Positions 31,507 through 40,042 of a DNA stretch of 45,037 bases are shown piece after piece (positions within the stretch are counted from its first letter, which is position 1; each line of letters opens with the position of its first letter). A program made the translations under genes and the position numbers. A model generated the notes under the pieces. That model saw only the letters and a list, made by a program, of their open reading frames with translations. It had not been told where the DNA came from and did no database searches. Source of the stretch: Candidatus Bacteroides intestinipullorum (GTDB taxonomy: Bacteria > Bacteroidota > Bacteroidia > Bacteroidales > Bacteroidaceae); contig JAHLFO010000003.1 in the NCBI GenBank assembly GCA_018883785.1, positions 1 through 45,037 on the forward strand. Reading direction: 5' to 3'.

Positions 31507-34212
31507 TTATTGTTTAACGAACGTCTTCTTTATCTGCCCACGGCTAGTTTCTATCACTAACGTATAGACTCCAGCGGTGAGTCGCCTTACATCTACAGCC
31601 ACGGGTTGAAGCCGTGCTACGTTGTATGCTTTGCTGATTACTTCCTCTCCCATCACGGTGCGGATGGACACTTGAATGCGCGTGATTGCAGGATTCAACA
31701 GGATATTCAGCTTGGTTGTGACTGGGATGGGATAAATCTGGTAAACCAAGGCATCGGTATTCTCCACGATTCGTATTTGAAAGCTGTCCTGAATGGTCTC
31801 CCGGCCATCCGAAGCGTTTACCGTGATAGAAGCTTCACCATCTCCTTGGGCAGTGATGATTAGGGAATTGCCTTCTATCTGGACTATGGCAATACTTTCG
31901 TTAGACGACTGTGCCGTATAGGTCAGGTCTGTCCCACTGAAGTATTGGCTCAGGTCAACCTGGTGTGTCGGTTCGTTTTGTCCTATGAGCATATCCTGAA
32001 TAGGATTTAAGATGGAAGGTATCTGATATTCATAGATTTCAAAAGGGATGGCAGCAGAAGTCGAGGCTCCTAGCTCATCGGTTACGACAAGCTCAAGCTG
32101 ATATTCTCCCAGTGGAGCCACAGCCCGGATAGTGAAGTGCAACTGGTCATCTTCGCGGGTAGCGGAAACTCCCCTTGTTTCTCCTTGCAGCTCATAGCTC
32201 AGGGTATGGCCGTTGGGGTCAGACAAGGAGACTGTGAATTCCTGCCTCTCCAATCCGCTGATACGTATGGTGCTTTCGGGCAATCCCGATATTACAGGTG
32301 GATCGTTTTTCAGCGTCTGGAAGTCTTTCACGATAAGCTCGGACTCCAGTCCCCACCGATCTGTCGCAATGATTGCTGCATGATATTGCGTGTTTTCTTT
32401 CAGTCTCCCTACTTGATATGTGATGGTTTCGCCCGGTTTATAGCCATACGCATTGATGGTGTACGGGGTGATATCCCGATAGTTGTCAGCGGTCAATGGT
32501 TGGTCCGAGAAATAGAGGTAGTATTTGACTGCTGTTCCGTCATCTTGGTCTTCCACGGCTTTCCAGCTGAGTGTCATGCTGGTGTATTGTGCCTCGGCCT
32601 CAATGTTGGCCACGTTGGCAGGTGGGAAATTCTGATTTTCTGCGAATGTGAGTGCCGCATCAATATACCCAATGCCCAATCTTCCTGTATATGCAGGATT
32701 GTGCAAGTCGATGTTTTCCGGGCGCAGTGAGCCTAAAATTCGTTGTTTGAGTTCTTCGTTCGTGAATCCTTCGCCACCCAGTTTGGAAACGATCAACGCA
32801 GCAATGCCCGATACATGAGGGCAGGCCATGGACGTACCTTGCATGAAGCCGTATCCTGTTCCATAGAGACTGGGGGGAACTGTGCTATAAACCATGCCGT
32901 TGACAAAGAATTCATCGCCTCCCGGTGCCATGATATCTACCCAGTCGCCCCGGTTGGTGTACCACGCTTTGGTCCAGTCCGGTGCCATGGCAGATACGGA
33001 TATTACTTCTTCGTAGGCACTCGGGTAAGCATGGTAATCTTGATCGTCGTTGCCTGCTGCGAAAATCACGACTCCGCCTTTCATGGGCGATCCGGGTAAC
33101 TGGTTGCCATCGTTGTCACAGCCGGCATACTTGATAAAGTAGTCTATGGCTGCTTTCGTGGCCGCAGGAATACTTCCGGGACCCGGGTAGTCGTAACCCC
33201 ATGAATTCTGGCTGATAACGGCTCCATTGTCTGCACCATACACGATGGCAGCCTCACTGTCGCCGCCTCTGTTGTCTTCGAATATCTGGCAGCTCATCAG
33301 GCGGGCACCAGATTCAGCCGTACCATCTCCACCGGCCACACCGGCCACGCCTATTCCATTATTATTGCGTGCGGCTACTGTGCCTGCCACGTGTGTGCCG
33401 TGTCCGGCATCGTCCAATGTAATTTCTCCTTGGTTAGCACTGAAGTTGTATCCGTAGATATCATCAATATATCCATTCCCGTCATCGTCTATACCGTTTC
33501 CTGGGATCTCATTGGGGTTGATCCACATGTTTTCCGACAGATCCTCATGGGTATAGTCAATGCCTCCGTCGACAATGGCCACGATGACGTTACGGATGCC
33601 TGTGGTCTGCTTCCAAGCTTCAAACAAGTTGATGTCTGCCCCTGCAGTGGAATTGGGTGTGGTTCCGAAGTTCTGATAATGCCATTGCGCGCTTAAGTAC
33701 GGATCATTGAATGGCATGTCTGCGCTGCGGGTATTTGCTAGGGGCGTTTGGAGTAAGATAGCCTTTTGGGAAGGGAAAGTAGCCATGGGCACTTTCTCTA
33801 CAAGGACAAAATCACTGTTGCTGCTGAGAGTCTGGATGGTCTGGTCAAGGTTCTGTTTTTCATCAAATCTCACGACATACCAGCAGTCCAGTCCTTCACG
33901 GCGTTTGCGCTCTTCAAAACGGGGATCTATGGGAAATAGACGTCTGATGTCTGTTGCGCCAATGCTGTTCAGTGTGGTAGCTAAGCGCGAGGGTACATTG
34001 TTTAGGGATATGGAGCCTTTGGTCGCTATTCCGCGAATTTCATCCTGTATATCTTTTTGTAATTTGACGTAAACCATGCCAGGTTTGAAGTAGGCATCGG
34101 CTTGCGTGACAAAAGTTCCTTTGGAGGTGGTGTCTATATCATCGAGTTGCTCTGCTGTACAGCCTCCTGCTAATAAAGCCGCTCCTAGGATATAGGGGAT
34201 ATATCTCTTCAT
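31507..34212 (-). CDS. S8 subtilisin-like protease with Fn3/Ig-like domains and T9SS type A sorting domain
   Basis: A 901-residue exported protease. The N-terminal hydrophobic leader ends LLAGGC (Cys18), lipobox-like. A pro-domain covers about 45-150. The subtilisin catalytic triad is Asp215 (VAIVDGGID), His271 (GHGTHVAG) and Ser461 (GTSMACPH), with oxyanion Asn388 (AAGND). Two or three beta-sandwich domains lie at about 535-825. The C-terminal about 75 residues (IYPIPVTTKLNILLN, then GVYTLVIETSRGQIKKTFVKQ) form a type A T9SS sorting domain. It probably degrades proteins outside the cell or at the surface. It is transcribed with the PorV-like gene. A lipobox and a T9SS tail on one chain are an odd combination. 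Confidence 0.9.
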   Translation of the reverse strand: MKRYIPYILGAALLAGGCTAEQLDDIDTTSKGTFVTQADAYFKPGMVYVKLQKDIQDEIRGIATKGSISLNNVPSRLATTLNSIGATDIRRLFPIDPRFEERKRREGLDCWYVVRFDEKQNLDQTIQTLSSNSDFVLVEKVPMATFPSQKAILLQTPLANTRSADMPFNDPYLSAQWHYQNFGTTPNSTAGADINLFEAWKQTTGIRNVIVAIVDGGIDYTHEDLSENMWINPNEIPGNGIDDDGNGYIDDIYGYNFSANQGEITLDDAGHGTHVAGTVAARNNNGIGVAGVAGGDGTAESGARLMSCQIFEDNRGGDSEAAIVYGADNGAVISQNSWGYDYPGPGSIPAATKAAIDYFIKYAGCDNDGNQLPGSPMKGGVVIFAAGNDDQDYHAYPSAYEEVISVSAMAPDWTKAWYTNRGDWVDIMAPGGDEFFVNGMVYSTVPPSLYGTGYGFMQGTSMACPHVSGIAALIVSKLGGEGFTNEELKQRILGSLRPENIDLHNPAYTGRLGIGYIDAALTFAENQNFPPANVANIEAEAQYTSMTLSWKAVEDQDDGTAVKYYLYFSDQPLTADNYRDITPYTINAYGYKPGETITYQVGRLKENTQYHAAIIATDRWGLESELIVKDFQTLKNDPPVISGLPESTIRISGLERQEFTVSLSDPNGHTLSYELQGETRGVSATREDDQLHFTIRAVAPLGEYQLELVVTDELGASTSAAIPFEIYEYQIPSILNPIQDMLIGQNEPTHQVDLSQYFSGTDLTYTAQSSNESIAIVQIEGNSLIITAQGDGEASITVNASDGRETIQDSFQIRIVENTDALVYQIYPIPVTTKLNILLNPAITRIQVSIRTVMGEEVISKAYNVARLQPVAVDVRRLTAGVYTLVIETSRGQIKKTFVKQ

Positions 34213-34250
34213 AAAACAATTGGTTAGAGGTTATTTCCTAGTAAAAATAT

Positions 34251-34299
34251 CACACTCTCCTGCGCTTCTCAGGAAAGGAAGGACGCAATGGAGAGTGTG
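34251..34299 (-). terminator. Terminator between BACON lipoprotein and S8 protease genes
   Basis: CACACTCTCC (34251-34260) pairs with GGAGAGTGTG (34290-34299), followed on the minus strand by ATATTTTTAC. It suggests that the BACON gene and the protease/PorV pair are separate transcripts, or that read-through is limited. Confidence 0.65.
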
Positions 34300-34330
34300 A
34301 CAGTTTTTATTCGCTTAGTGAGTCATCGAT

Positions 34331-35992
34331 TCATTTGATGCGAGTGATCGTTTGCGATTGTTCGTGCTGTTGCAAGCGGGTAACAAGGGACTGGGCTACT
34401 TCGATCAGCTTATCCTTGTCCGTGAAGATGGCTGCCTTGGAAGCCATGGTGGCAACATTCTTGAAGGTCTGGAAGTCGATAACCGTCTGGCCAGCCAAGA
34501 CATCGCTGAAGTTGACAAAGCCGAAGCAGAGCACATCCATCGTGAAGTCGTCATTGATGCGGACGTAGAAATCGTAGCCTTGATTATTCATATAGAATGT
34601 GAATCCGCTTTCCGCCAACAGCGTGTTGAACTCGTTGGTGATGAAGTAATTTCTGCCATCAGGCGACCATGCAACCAAGTTCAAGTCTGTGCAGATGACG
34701 CGTGCGGAACTTACTTCATCCACATACGGATAATCGGCTGCTACGGCGTTGTCGCCCGTAGTAGAGTAGAGCCAGTAAGAGCGTGCGTAGAGACCTTGAG
34801 CCTGTTCTTCGGCAGACAGGTCATACCAAGCGAAGTCGCCCAAATCGGGATAAGTACTCATCTCAGTACCGAATGTAGCACCCTGTCCGTTTTCCCATTC
34901 ATTGACGGTTTCAAACTTGGCTCCGTGGATATCCAACTCCGGCAGGGCGAGCCATCCCATTTGCGGGTCTACCAAAGGCAGCGTCTCAAATGTGGGATAT
35001 TCCTGGTCTTGAACCGGTGAATATGTGGAGCTGATCGTGATGCCGCTTCCTTCCACAGCTTCCACGTATACGGCATACGGGTATACACTGTGCGTATAGT
35101 TGACACCGTCCCCCTCAAATCCCAGGGCGGTCAAGGCTTCCTGGATGGCAGGCAACAGTTCCATGTTGGTTGTTGCGGTGACAGCCTGTTGGTAGTCGCC
35201 GGTAACATCTGCAGCGTAGCCCACTTGCGGGAAGTCGGGATTAGGAGTGGCGAAATAATAGGCGGTATTGAACAAACCATCGGGGAAGGTTACTGCCACA
35301 TTACCACGGCCTTCTTCATACTTCATGATGTCGATGATTGTGTTCGATCCGGATTCAGCGAAGAGCGGGAGAATCACGAGGGCTTCACCGGTCTGCGTCA
35401 CAGTCAGTTCTTTGGTCGTTGCGCCTGCGGTAACATAAATCTTGACAGAACGTGCGTCGTTGCTTTCATTGGCCAAAGCGGCAATGTTGAAAAAGTCGGC
35501 ACCTTCGACGTAGTTGATGGTTAACCAGTCTGTTGTCTCTGCGGCTTCTACGGTGTAGCTTTCGTTGGTGATGACATCCACGCGTGCTTCTCCGCCTTCT
35601 TTATTGAATTCTACATTCTCGCTGGACAGGTTGAGAATGACATCGCCAGCACTTTGCAATACGTTGATTTTTGCGGCTGCGCTTCCTGCATTGATCAGGA
35701 TATACCCTTTACGGTCGATGCCTTCCGTGTTGGCTGTAGCTGTGACATCCAGTTGCTGGCCGTTTTGGGTCAGCGTCAGCCATGAAGACTCCAAGGGAGA
35801 AGTGGCAATCCAGTCGGTAGCATTGGTCGTGATGGTGATGCTTTGCTGGCCGCCATCTTTGGTGAAGTTGACTGACTGTAGTGAGGTTTCGATGGTGATG
35901 TCATCAATCAGCACCTCATCATCGTCACAAGAAGAAAATAAGAAAGGAAGTAGGGTTAACAATCCGGCTAAAAGATAGAATTTTGTTTTCAT
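34331..35992 (-). CDS. Lipoprotein with two BACON domains
   Basis: A 553-residue lipoprotein. The signal peptide ends LFSSC (lipid-modified Cys22), followed by DDDE, an acidic motif typical of Bacteroidetes surface-exposed lipoproteins. BACON domains lie at about 33-115 and 118-202, each an eight-strand Ig-like fold ending in a V-x-Q-(S/T) strand (INVLQSAG, LTVTQTG). The C-terminal 350 residues are a separate domain rich in aromatics (WLTI, DFAWYDLSAEEQ) that I do not recognise. BACON domains were proposed to bind carbohydrate or mucin. It lies upstream of the S8 protease on the same strand. Confidence 0.83.
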   Translation of the reverse strand: MKTKFYLLAGLLTLLPFLFSSCDDDEVLIDDITIETSLQSVNFTKDGGQQSITITTNATDWIATSPLESSWLTLTQNGQQLDVTATANTEGIDRKGYILINAGSAAAKINVLQSAGDVILNLSSENVEFNKEGGEARVDVITNESYTVEAAETTDWLTINYVEGADFFNIAALANESNDARSVKIYVTAGATTKELTVTQTGEALVILPLFAESGSNTIIDIMKYEEGRGNVAVTFPDGLFNTAYYFATPNPDFPQVGYAADVTGDYQQAVTATTNMELLPAIQEALTALGFEGDGVNYTHSVYPYAVYVEAVEGSGITISSTYSPVQDQEYPTFETLPLVDPQMGWLALPELDIHGAKFETVNEWENGQGATFGTEMSTYPDLGDFAWYDLSAEEQAQGLYARSYWLYSTTGDNAVAADYPYVDEVSSARVICTDLNLVAWSPDGRNYFITNEFNTLLAESGFTFYMNNQGYDFYVRINDDFTMDVLCFGFVNFSDVLAGQTVIDFQTFKNVATMASKAAIFTDKDKLIEVAQSLVTRLQQHEQSQTITRIK

Positions 35993-36213
35993 ATTCGTTT
36001 AAAGTTTAAAGTTTAAAGATGACTACTAAGTTTTTCATTTTTGGGATATGCGAATCCATATCCACTTTGGGCTTTTTCTGTTTCTACATTCAGCTTAAAT
36101 GGTATTAATTAGGTAAAGTCTCCCAAAGATAAAGCTGGTGGTTGCGGCTGCTGAAACCTTTGTCCCGAAGAGGATTCTTCGGCCATCGCCCTGTCTGTGG
36201 GATGTTACGGATG

Positions 36214-36221
36214 CAAATATA
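36214..36221 (-). promoter_or_regulatory. -7 element of BACON lipoprotein gene
   Basis: The minus strand reads TATATTTG, a consensus match, about 220 nt before the ATG. This implies an unusually long untranslated leader of roughly 200 nt. Confidence 0.5.
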
Positions 36222-36452
36222 GACTTTTTTTAATAGAAAGCTATAAAATATCCGAATTCTCTTATAAAAAAGATATTTTTTCTCCCTATCAGTATCCAGA
36301 TTGAAGCTTTTAAGGCCATTTTTTGAGAGCGGATGATTTTATATAAGGCTTTTCTTCATCCCGTTATCCTCTCTATGGAATGACGTCGGGCGAAAAGTCG
36401 CATACTTGTTGTTGCTTGATGGGTAAAAATACATGCAAGCTTCATCATGCTC

Positions 36453-36539
36453 AGTCCTTGGTACAGAGGACTACAGTCCTTGCAGCCGAGGACTCGAGTT
36501 TTTGTACTGGGAGGACTGCAGTCCTTGGCTTGGAGGATT
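36453..36539. repeat. Array of 20-21 bp palindrome-like units with about 22-bp period
   Basis: Units start at 36453, 36475, 36497 and 36520, separated by two-base linkers. Unit 1, AGTCCTTGGTACAGAGGACT, has complementary ends AGTCCT/AGGACT, and unit 2 keeps both. Units 3 and 4 are degenerate at one end. The junction of units 3 and 4 gives the perfect palindrome AGGACTGCAGTCCT. Confidence 0.8.
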
Positions 36540-36738
36540 GGATACGGACAGGAGGCAAGGCGAATACTTGCGCTCCCGGAGGATATGTAGTAGCACTGTC
36601 TTTTATCGAATTTCGCTATAAATTTATCGTTTTTCGATAAATATTTTCTGTTTTTCTTGATATTCTCAAAAATACTTCTTTCCTTTGCGGACAGAAAAAT
36701 GCAATAACCGTGTATAAACAAAGAAAAACATCTGAATT

Positions 36739-36828
36739 ATGAAACAAGCATTGATGAGCATTACGCTTTTGGTCATATCACTTTCCGTGGTGTTGAGCCT
36801 GTTGGTTGGAATATTGGTGCCTGCCTGA
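36739..36828 (+). CDS. 29-residue hydrophobic membrane peptide
   Basis: ATG at 36739 opens a 29-codon ORF ending TGA at 36826-36828. After MKQALMS the peptide is a single hydrophobic helix of about 20 residues ending LVPA. There is a candidate promoter element TTCCTTTG at about 36680-36687. It lies 40 nt before the CPBP protease gene on the same strand. It could be a small membrane regulator of its neighbours, a toxin-like peptide, or simply a chance ORF. Confidence 0.4.
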   Translation: MKQALMSITLLVISLSVVLSLLVGILVPA

Positions 36829-36868
36829 ACCGGAAGGAACCGGATCCGATTCAAATACAATATTGACT

Positions 36869-37684
36869 ATGAAAGCGAGCATTAAACTATTCTTGGTAGC
36901 TGTCCTGTTGCAAATCCTGGGCAGTCTGGCGGCAACGCCTCTGATATTAGTGTGGCAGTTTGTCACGACCGGTACGGTGGACGCCGAGACGGCCGGACAG
37001 GCAACACTGGTGCCGGCCTCGCTGCTGGGCATGTTCTTCACCGTGTGGTATTTGTGGAAGCAGCGTTACTTGGATGACTTCCGTCAGTACGTGCCCACCT
37101 CGGCGGGCTACCTGACGTGGACCGTCCTGCTGCTGCTCGGCGCGTTCATCGTCATGGAATGGGTGATGGGCTTCCTAAGCTTCCTGCCCGACTGGATAGG
37201 AGACGCCTTCGATTCGATGCAGGACAACTGGGGCGGCATCCTGTTCATCAGCCTCTTGGGACCCATAGTAGAGGAACTGGTCTACCGCGGCGCCATCACG
37301 CGCGAACTGTTGCGCCGCTACCGTCCGGGCGTGGCCATCGTCCTCTCCGCCTTCCTCTTCGGCCTGGCTCATTTCAACCCCGTGCAGACGGTTTTCGCCT
37401 TCGTGCTGGGGCTGCTCCTCGGATGGATGTACTGGCGGACGCGCAGCGTAGTGCCCTGCGTGGTGTTCCACGTGCTGAACAACGGCCTCGCCACCTGCCT
37501 CTCGCTGCGGTATCCCGACGTGGATAGCCTGCGCGCGCTTTGGGGGCCAGACGTACACACCGCCGTGCTCTGCGGGGCTGCCGTAGTGTTCCTCTTGGCC
37601 TTGTGGAGACTGAGCCGATACCCGGCCACGGGCGAGGCGGGATGGATTTCCGCCTTCCGGGGAAAAGACGAGACAAGCGTTTGA
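36869..37684 (+). CDS. CPBP-family intramembrane metalloprotease
   Basis: A 271-residue polytopic protein of the CPBP/Abi family (PF02517). The motifs in order are VEELVYRG (Glu135, Glu136, Arg140), FGLAHF with His168, and FHVLNN with His201 and Asn204. These form the intramembrane glutamate/histidine active site also seen in Rce1. Start ATG at 36869; an in-frame ATG at 36806 adds non-hydrophobic residues of unlike composition. Bacterial members cleave membrane proteins or confer bacteriocin self-immunity. It is 24 nt upstream of a run of DUF2975-type membrane proteins, which are possible substrates or partners (inference). Confidence 0.88.
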   Translation: MKASIKLFLVAVLLQILGSLAATPLILVWQFVTTGTVDAETAGQATLVPASLLGMFFTVWYLWKQRYLDDFRQYVPTSAGYLTWTVLLLLGAFIVMEWVMGFLSFLPDWIGDAFDSMQDNWGGILFISLLGPIVEELVYRGAITRELLRRYRPGVAIVLSAFLFGLAHFNPVQTVFAFVLGLLLGWMYWRTRSVVPCVVFHVLNNGLATCLSLRYPDVDSLRALWGPDVHTAVLCGAAVVFLLALWRLSRYPATGEAGWISAFRGKDETSV

Positions 37685-37708
37685 ACCATCTGAAATGAAA
37701 CAAGGAAT

Positions 37709-38395
37709 ATGAAAAAGAGATTGAACCTGCTGTGCGCCATCGTCCTGCTCGTGCTGGGATGGTCGGTGGTGGTGACGGGCTACTACATGGTTGTAGGTGC
37801 CGCCGAGGGTGTGCGCCAAGGGTGGAACTACGCCAAGGCCGAACATGAAGCCCGCGAACAGGGCCGCCCCATGACCGAAGATGCCGGAGAGATGTTGCAC
37901 ATGAAGTACATCTCGCTCCTGCCTCCGATGCTCAGTGACCCGGATGGCGAGATGTTGCCCGACTCTGTCTATAACGAGCGTACCCACAGCTACATCCCTG
38001 CAGCCTATGCCAGCCTGACGGTCAGCATCGAGACCCGCCACAAGTGGGTGGGCAACCTGCTGTCGCTGCTCATTCTTGCCGCCAACATCTGGGCGCTGGT
38101 GGTGTTCATTCGCCTGGTCATCTCCATCAACCGCTCGGATATCTTCTGTTGGCGCAACGTCCGCCGCCTGCGCCGGCTGGGCGTACTCCTGGTCGTGGCT
38201 TTCGCCTGTTCCTGGCTGTCTGCCTGGGTGGAAGTGGAGGCGGTGCGCGACGTCCTGTCCATCCCGCATTATGAGTTGACCACGACCGACGTGGTGGACC
38301 GCATCAGTCTCCTGCTGGGGCTGTGTGCCCTCATCGTGGGCGAGGTGTTTGCCATCGGGTTGCGGATGAAGGAAGAACAAGACTTAACCATATAA
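37709..38395 (+). CDS. DUF2975-type membrane protein (copy 1)
   Basis: A 228-residue inner-membrane protein with four hydrophobic segments (about 7-30, 110-135, 155-175 and 200-222), and a large polar loop between the first and second. It ends in RMKEEQDLTI, the C-terminal signature shared with copies 2 and 4. DUF2975 proteins are usually encoded beside a small XRE regulator, as here. Their function is unknown. The next gene begins 19 nt on, behind a strong Shine-Dalgarno. It is the longest of the four copies. Confidence 0.75.
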   Translation: MKKRLNLLCAIVLLVLGWSVVVTGYYMVVGAAEGVRQGWNYAKAEHEAREQGRPMTEDAGEMLHMKYISLLPPMLSDPDGEMLPDSVYNERTHSYIPAAYASLTVSIETRHKWVGNLLSLLILAANIWALVVFIRLVISINRSDIFCWRNVRRLRRLGVLLVVAFACSWLSAWVEVEAVRDVLSIPHYELTTTDVVDRISLLLGLCALIVGEVFAIGLRMKEEQDLTI

Positions 38396-38400
38396 TATAA

Positions 38401-38408
38401 AAAGGAGG
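38401..38408 (+). promoter_or_regulatory. Strong Shine-Dalgarno before DUF2975 copy 2
   Basis: AAAGGAGG ends 6 nt before the ATG. Related sites precede copy 3 (AAGGAG, 38871-38876), copy 4 (AAAGAGGA, 39537-39544) and the XRE gene (AAAGGAG, 40022-40028). Such sites are rare in Bacteroidetes, which mostly use AT-rich leaders. Confidence 0.75.
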
Positions 38409-38414
38409 AAAACA

Positions 38415-38867
38415 ATGAACACCACAATAAGCAAACGAGAAAAGGAGAAGCAAGAGTTGAGCTTCATCATGACGTGTTTGGCCGTGATATGCGCCAGTTG
38501 TGTATTTATCGCGTTGATACGCTCCCTTAGTATTGGTGAGGAATCTGTTTCTTGGCTACAGCGTCTGCCGGACTTGTTCACGTTGGGCATCATGGCTGTT
38601 TGCTGCGTCATTATTTTCCGGATGTTGTCTTGCGTCCGGCATAAGCAAGTGTTTACGCGCCAAAACGCCCATGGGATTATCGCAGTGGGCACCTTAGTCG
38701 AGATAAACGGCATCGTCCAGCAGGTGTGTTACTTATGGATGCCCGAGGCGAAAGCCATCTATCAGGCCTATATGATTTACATCCTGCTGGGAGTGTTCTT
38801 CATCTTCATCGGCTGCTTGTTCAAACTGGCTGTGTATATCAAGGAGGAACAGGATTTAACCATATAA
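38415..38867 (+). CDS. DUF2975-like membrane protein (copy 2)
   Basis: A 150-residue inner-membrane protein with four hydrophobic segments (about 15-35, 50-72, 95-112 and 122-140). It ends IKEEQDLTI, the same tail as copies 1 and 4. It is shorter than copy 1 because the large polar loop is absent. It is separated from copy 1 by 19 nt and from copy 3 by 15 nt. An internal motif RQNAHGI, after a helix, matches the R-x-N segment before helix 3 in copy 1. Function unknown. Confidence 0.7.
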   Translation: MNTTISKREKEKQELSFIMTCLAVICASCVFIALIRSLSIGEESVSWLQRLPDLFTLGIMAVCCVIIFRMLSCVRHKQVFTRQNAHGIIAVGTLVEINGIVQQVCYLWMPEAKAIYQAYMIYILLGVFFIFIGCLFKLAVYIKEEQDLTI

Positions 38868-38882
38868 CGAAAGGAGAGCCGT

Positions 38883-39518
38883 ATGAAAAAAATGACACCG
38901 ATTTATATTCTTTGGGGAGTTGTGATGTGCCTGCAAGTGGCTTTCATTTTCCGTGACACCACGCATATCGTGGGATATACATTGGAGTTCATCAACCCGA
39001 ACGACCTTCAGGAACTTTCCATCCCGCTGGTCGTCAAGCCGGATGTGTACGAGCCGGATACCCTGGTCAATACCCGCACGGGCGAAGCCATTAAGGTGGC
39101 CTACGGACAAGCAGTCAAACACTTTTGGCACACCGACTCGTTCCAAACCGTGCCGTGGGGGATGCGTCTGTTTGGTGCCGTATGCGGCATGCTCAGTATG
39201 CTGTTCATTGTGTGGCCTTATCGGTGGAGCAACACTTTCTTTAAGAACATCGAACAGGGGGATTTCTTCACAACCCACAACGAACGGCTGCTGCGTCGGT
39301 TCGGTTGTTACCAGTTGGCGGGCGTGGCATTGCTGGCCGTGTTTCGCTTCATCGACTTTCTGGGCTTGCGGATGCAGCTGGACTTCGAGCACTACCGGGT
39401 GGGCTTCGAGTGGTTTTCCTTGTTGGCCTATGCTATCTTGCCTGCTTGCTTCCTGTTTGTTGCCGAAGCCTTCCGCATCGGGACAAAGCTACGGGAGGAT
39501 ACCGACGGACTGGTATAG
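38883..39518 (+). CDS. DUF2975-type membrane protein (copy 3)
   Basis: A 211-residue inner-membrane protein with four hydrophobic segments and a polar loop after the first, so closer in layout to copy 1. FKNIEQGDFFTTHNERLLRRFG corresponds to the SINRSDIFCWRNVRRLRRLG region of copy 1. The end is divergent (GTKLREDTDGLV), but the R-E-D-T-D-x-L-V pattern still echoes E-E-Q-D-L-T-I. It lies third in the run, with a Shine-Dalgarno 6 nt before its ATG. Function unknown. Confidence 0.72.
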   Translation: MKKMTPIYILWGVVMCLQVAFIFRDTTHIVGYTLEFINPNDLQELSIPLVVKPDVYEPDTLVNTRTGEAIKVAYGQAVKHFWHTDSFQTVPWGMRLFGAVCGMLSMLFIVWPYRWSNTFFKNIEQGDFFTTHNERLLRRFGCYQLAGVALLAVFRFIDFLGLRMQLDFEHYRVGFEWFSLLAYAILPACFLFVAEAFRIGTKLREDTDGLV

Positions 39519-39550
39519 ATAAGGTATAAATAAGATAAAGAGGAAAAACG

Positions 39551-40015
39551 ATGAAACCACTGAAACGAATCTATCATTATTTGCAGCAACGCTACGGCGC
39601 GATGTGGTCGTTGCTCTTGTTTGTCCTGGTGATGTTAGGGCTGATTGTGATGCAGGTATTTGGATGGTCTGCGAATTGGCACTCACCTGACGCCGACAAA
39701 TACCTGGGGTGGATGTATGCCTGCAACCTGGGTTGTCTGCTGATTATCAGCGTGCAGCTGCTGCGGCTGGATTGTCGTCGGTTGCTGAGCCGCCGCACGG
39801 CGGAGATTCTGAATACGTGCGGGGCTGTCATCTTTATACTGATGTTCATTCGCAATCGTCTGGACGACCATGTGACCAGCGTGGACCTGCATGCGGCCCC
39901 ATTCTATGAAGGGGACGCGATGTTCATCTATTTGCTGTGCCTCCTGCTGTTTTTCTGCGCGAGCATGGTGCGCCGTGCGGTGAAGATTAAGGAGGAACAG
40001 GACTTAACCATTTAA
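39551..40015 (+). CDS. DUF2975-like membrane protein (copy 4)
   Basis: A 154-residue inner-membrane protein with four hydrophobic segments and the exact tail VKIKEEQDLTI. It aligns in layout with copy 2. SRRTAEILNTCG before helix 3 is the counterpart of copy 1 RNVRRLRRLG. It is followed 27 nt later by the XRE regulator, the usual genetic partner of DUF2975 proteins. The nucleotide sequence around its stop (GAGGAACAGGA, then TTAACCAT) is nearly identical to that of copy 2, pointing to recent duplication or conversion. Confidence 0.7.
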   Translation: MKPLKRIYHYLQQRYGAMWSLLLFVLVMLGLIVMQVFGWSANWHSPDADKYLGWMYACNLGCLLIISVQLLRLDCRRLLSRRTAEILNTCGAVIFILMFIRNRLDDHVTSVDLHAAPFYEGDAMFIYLLCLLLFFCASMVRRAVKIKEEQDLTI

Positions 40016-40042
40016 TTAAAGAAAGGAGAAGAAGCATAATCC

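Larger units (their letters stand above)
35993..36738. other. Long intergenic region with promoter and repeat array
   Basis: No convincing gene. It holds a long 5-prime leader for the BACON gene, an upstream -7 element (36214-36221), a TTTAAAG triplication next to the BACON start (about 35999-36019), an AT-rich middle, and the palindromic array at 36453-36539. A 121-residue minus ORF (36356-36721) runs through the array and is judged spurious. Confidence 0.6.

Noticed and set aside
36356..36721. 121-residue minus-strand ORF in the long intergenic region
   Set aside because: It runs through the palindromic array, the protein shows repeated KDCSP segments that only reflect the DNA repeats, and no start context is present.
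37175..38380. 401-residue minus-strand ORF
   Set aside because: It is antisense to the CPBP and DUF2975 genes and rich in His, Gln and Gly, as expected from antisense translation of GC-rich coding sequence.
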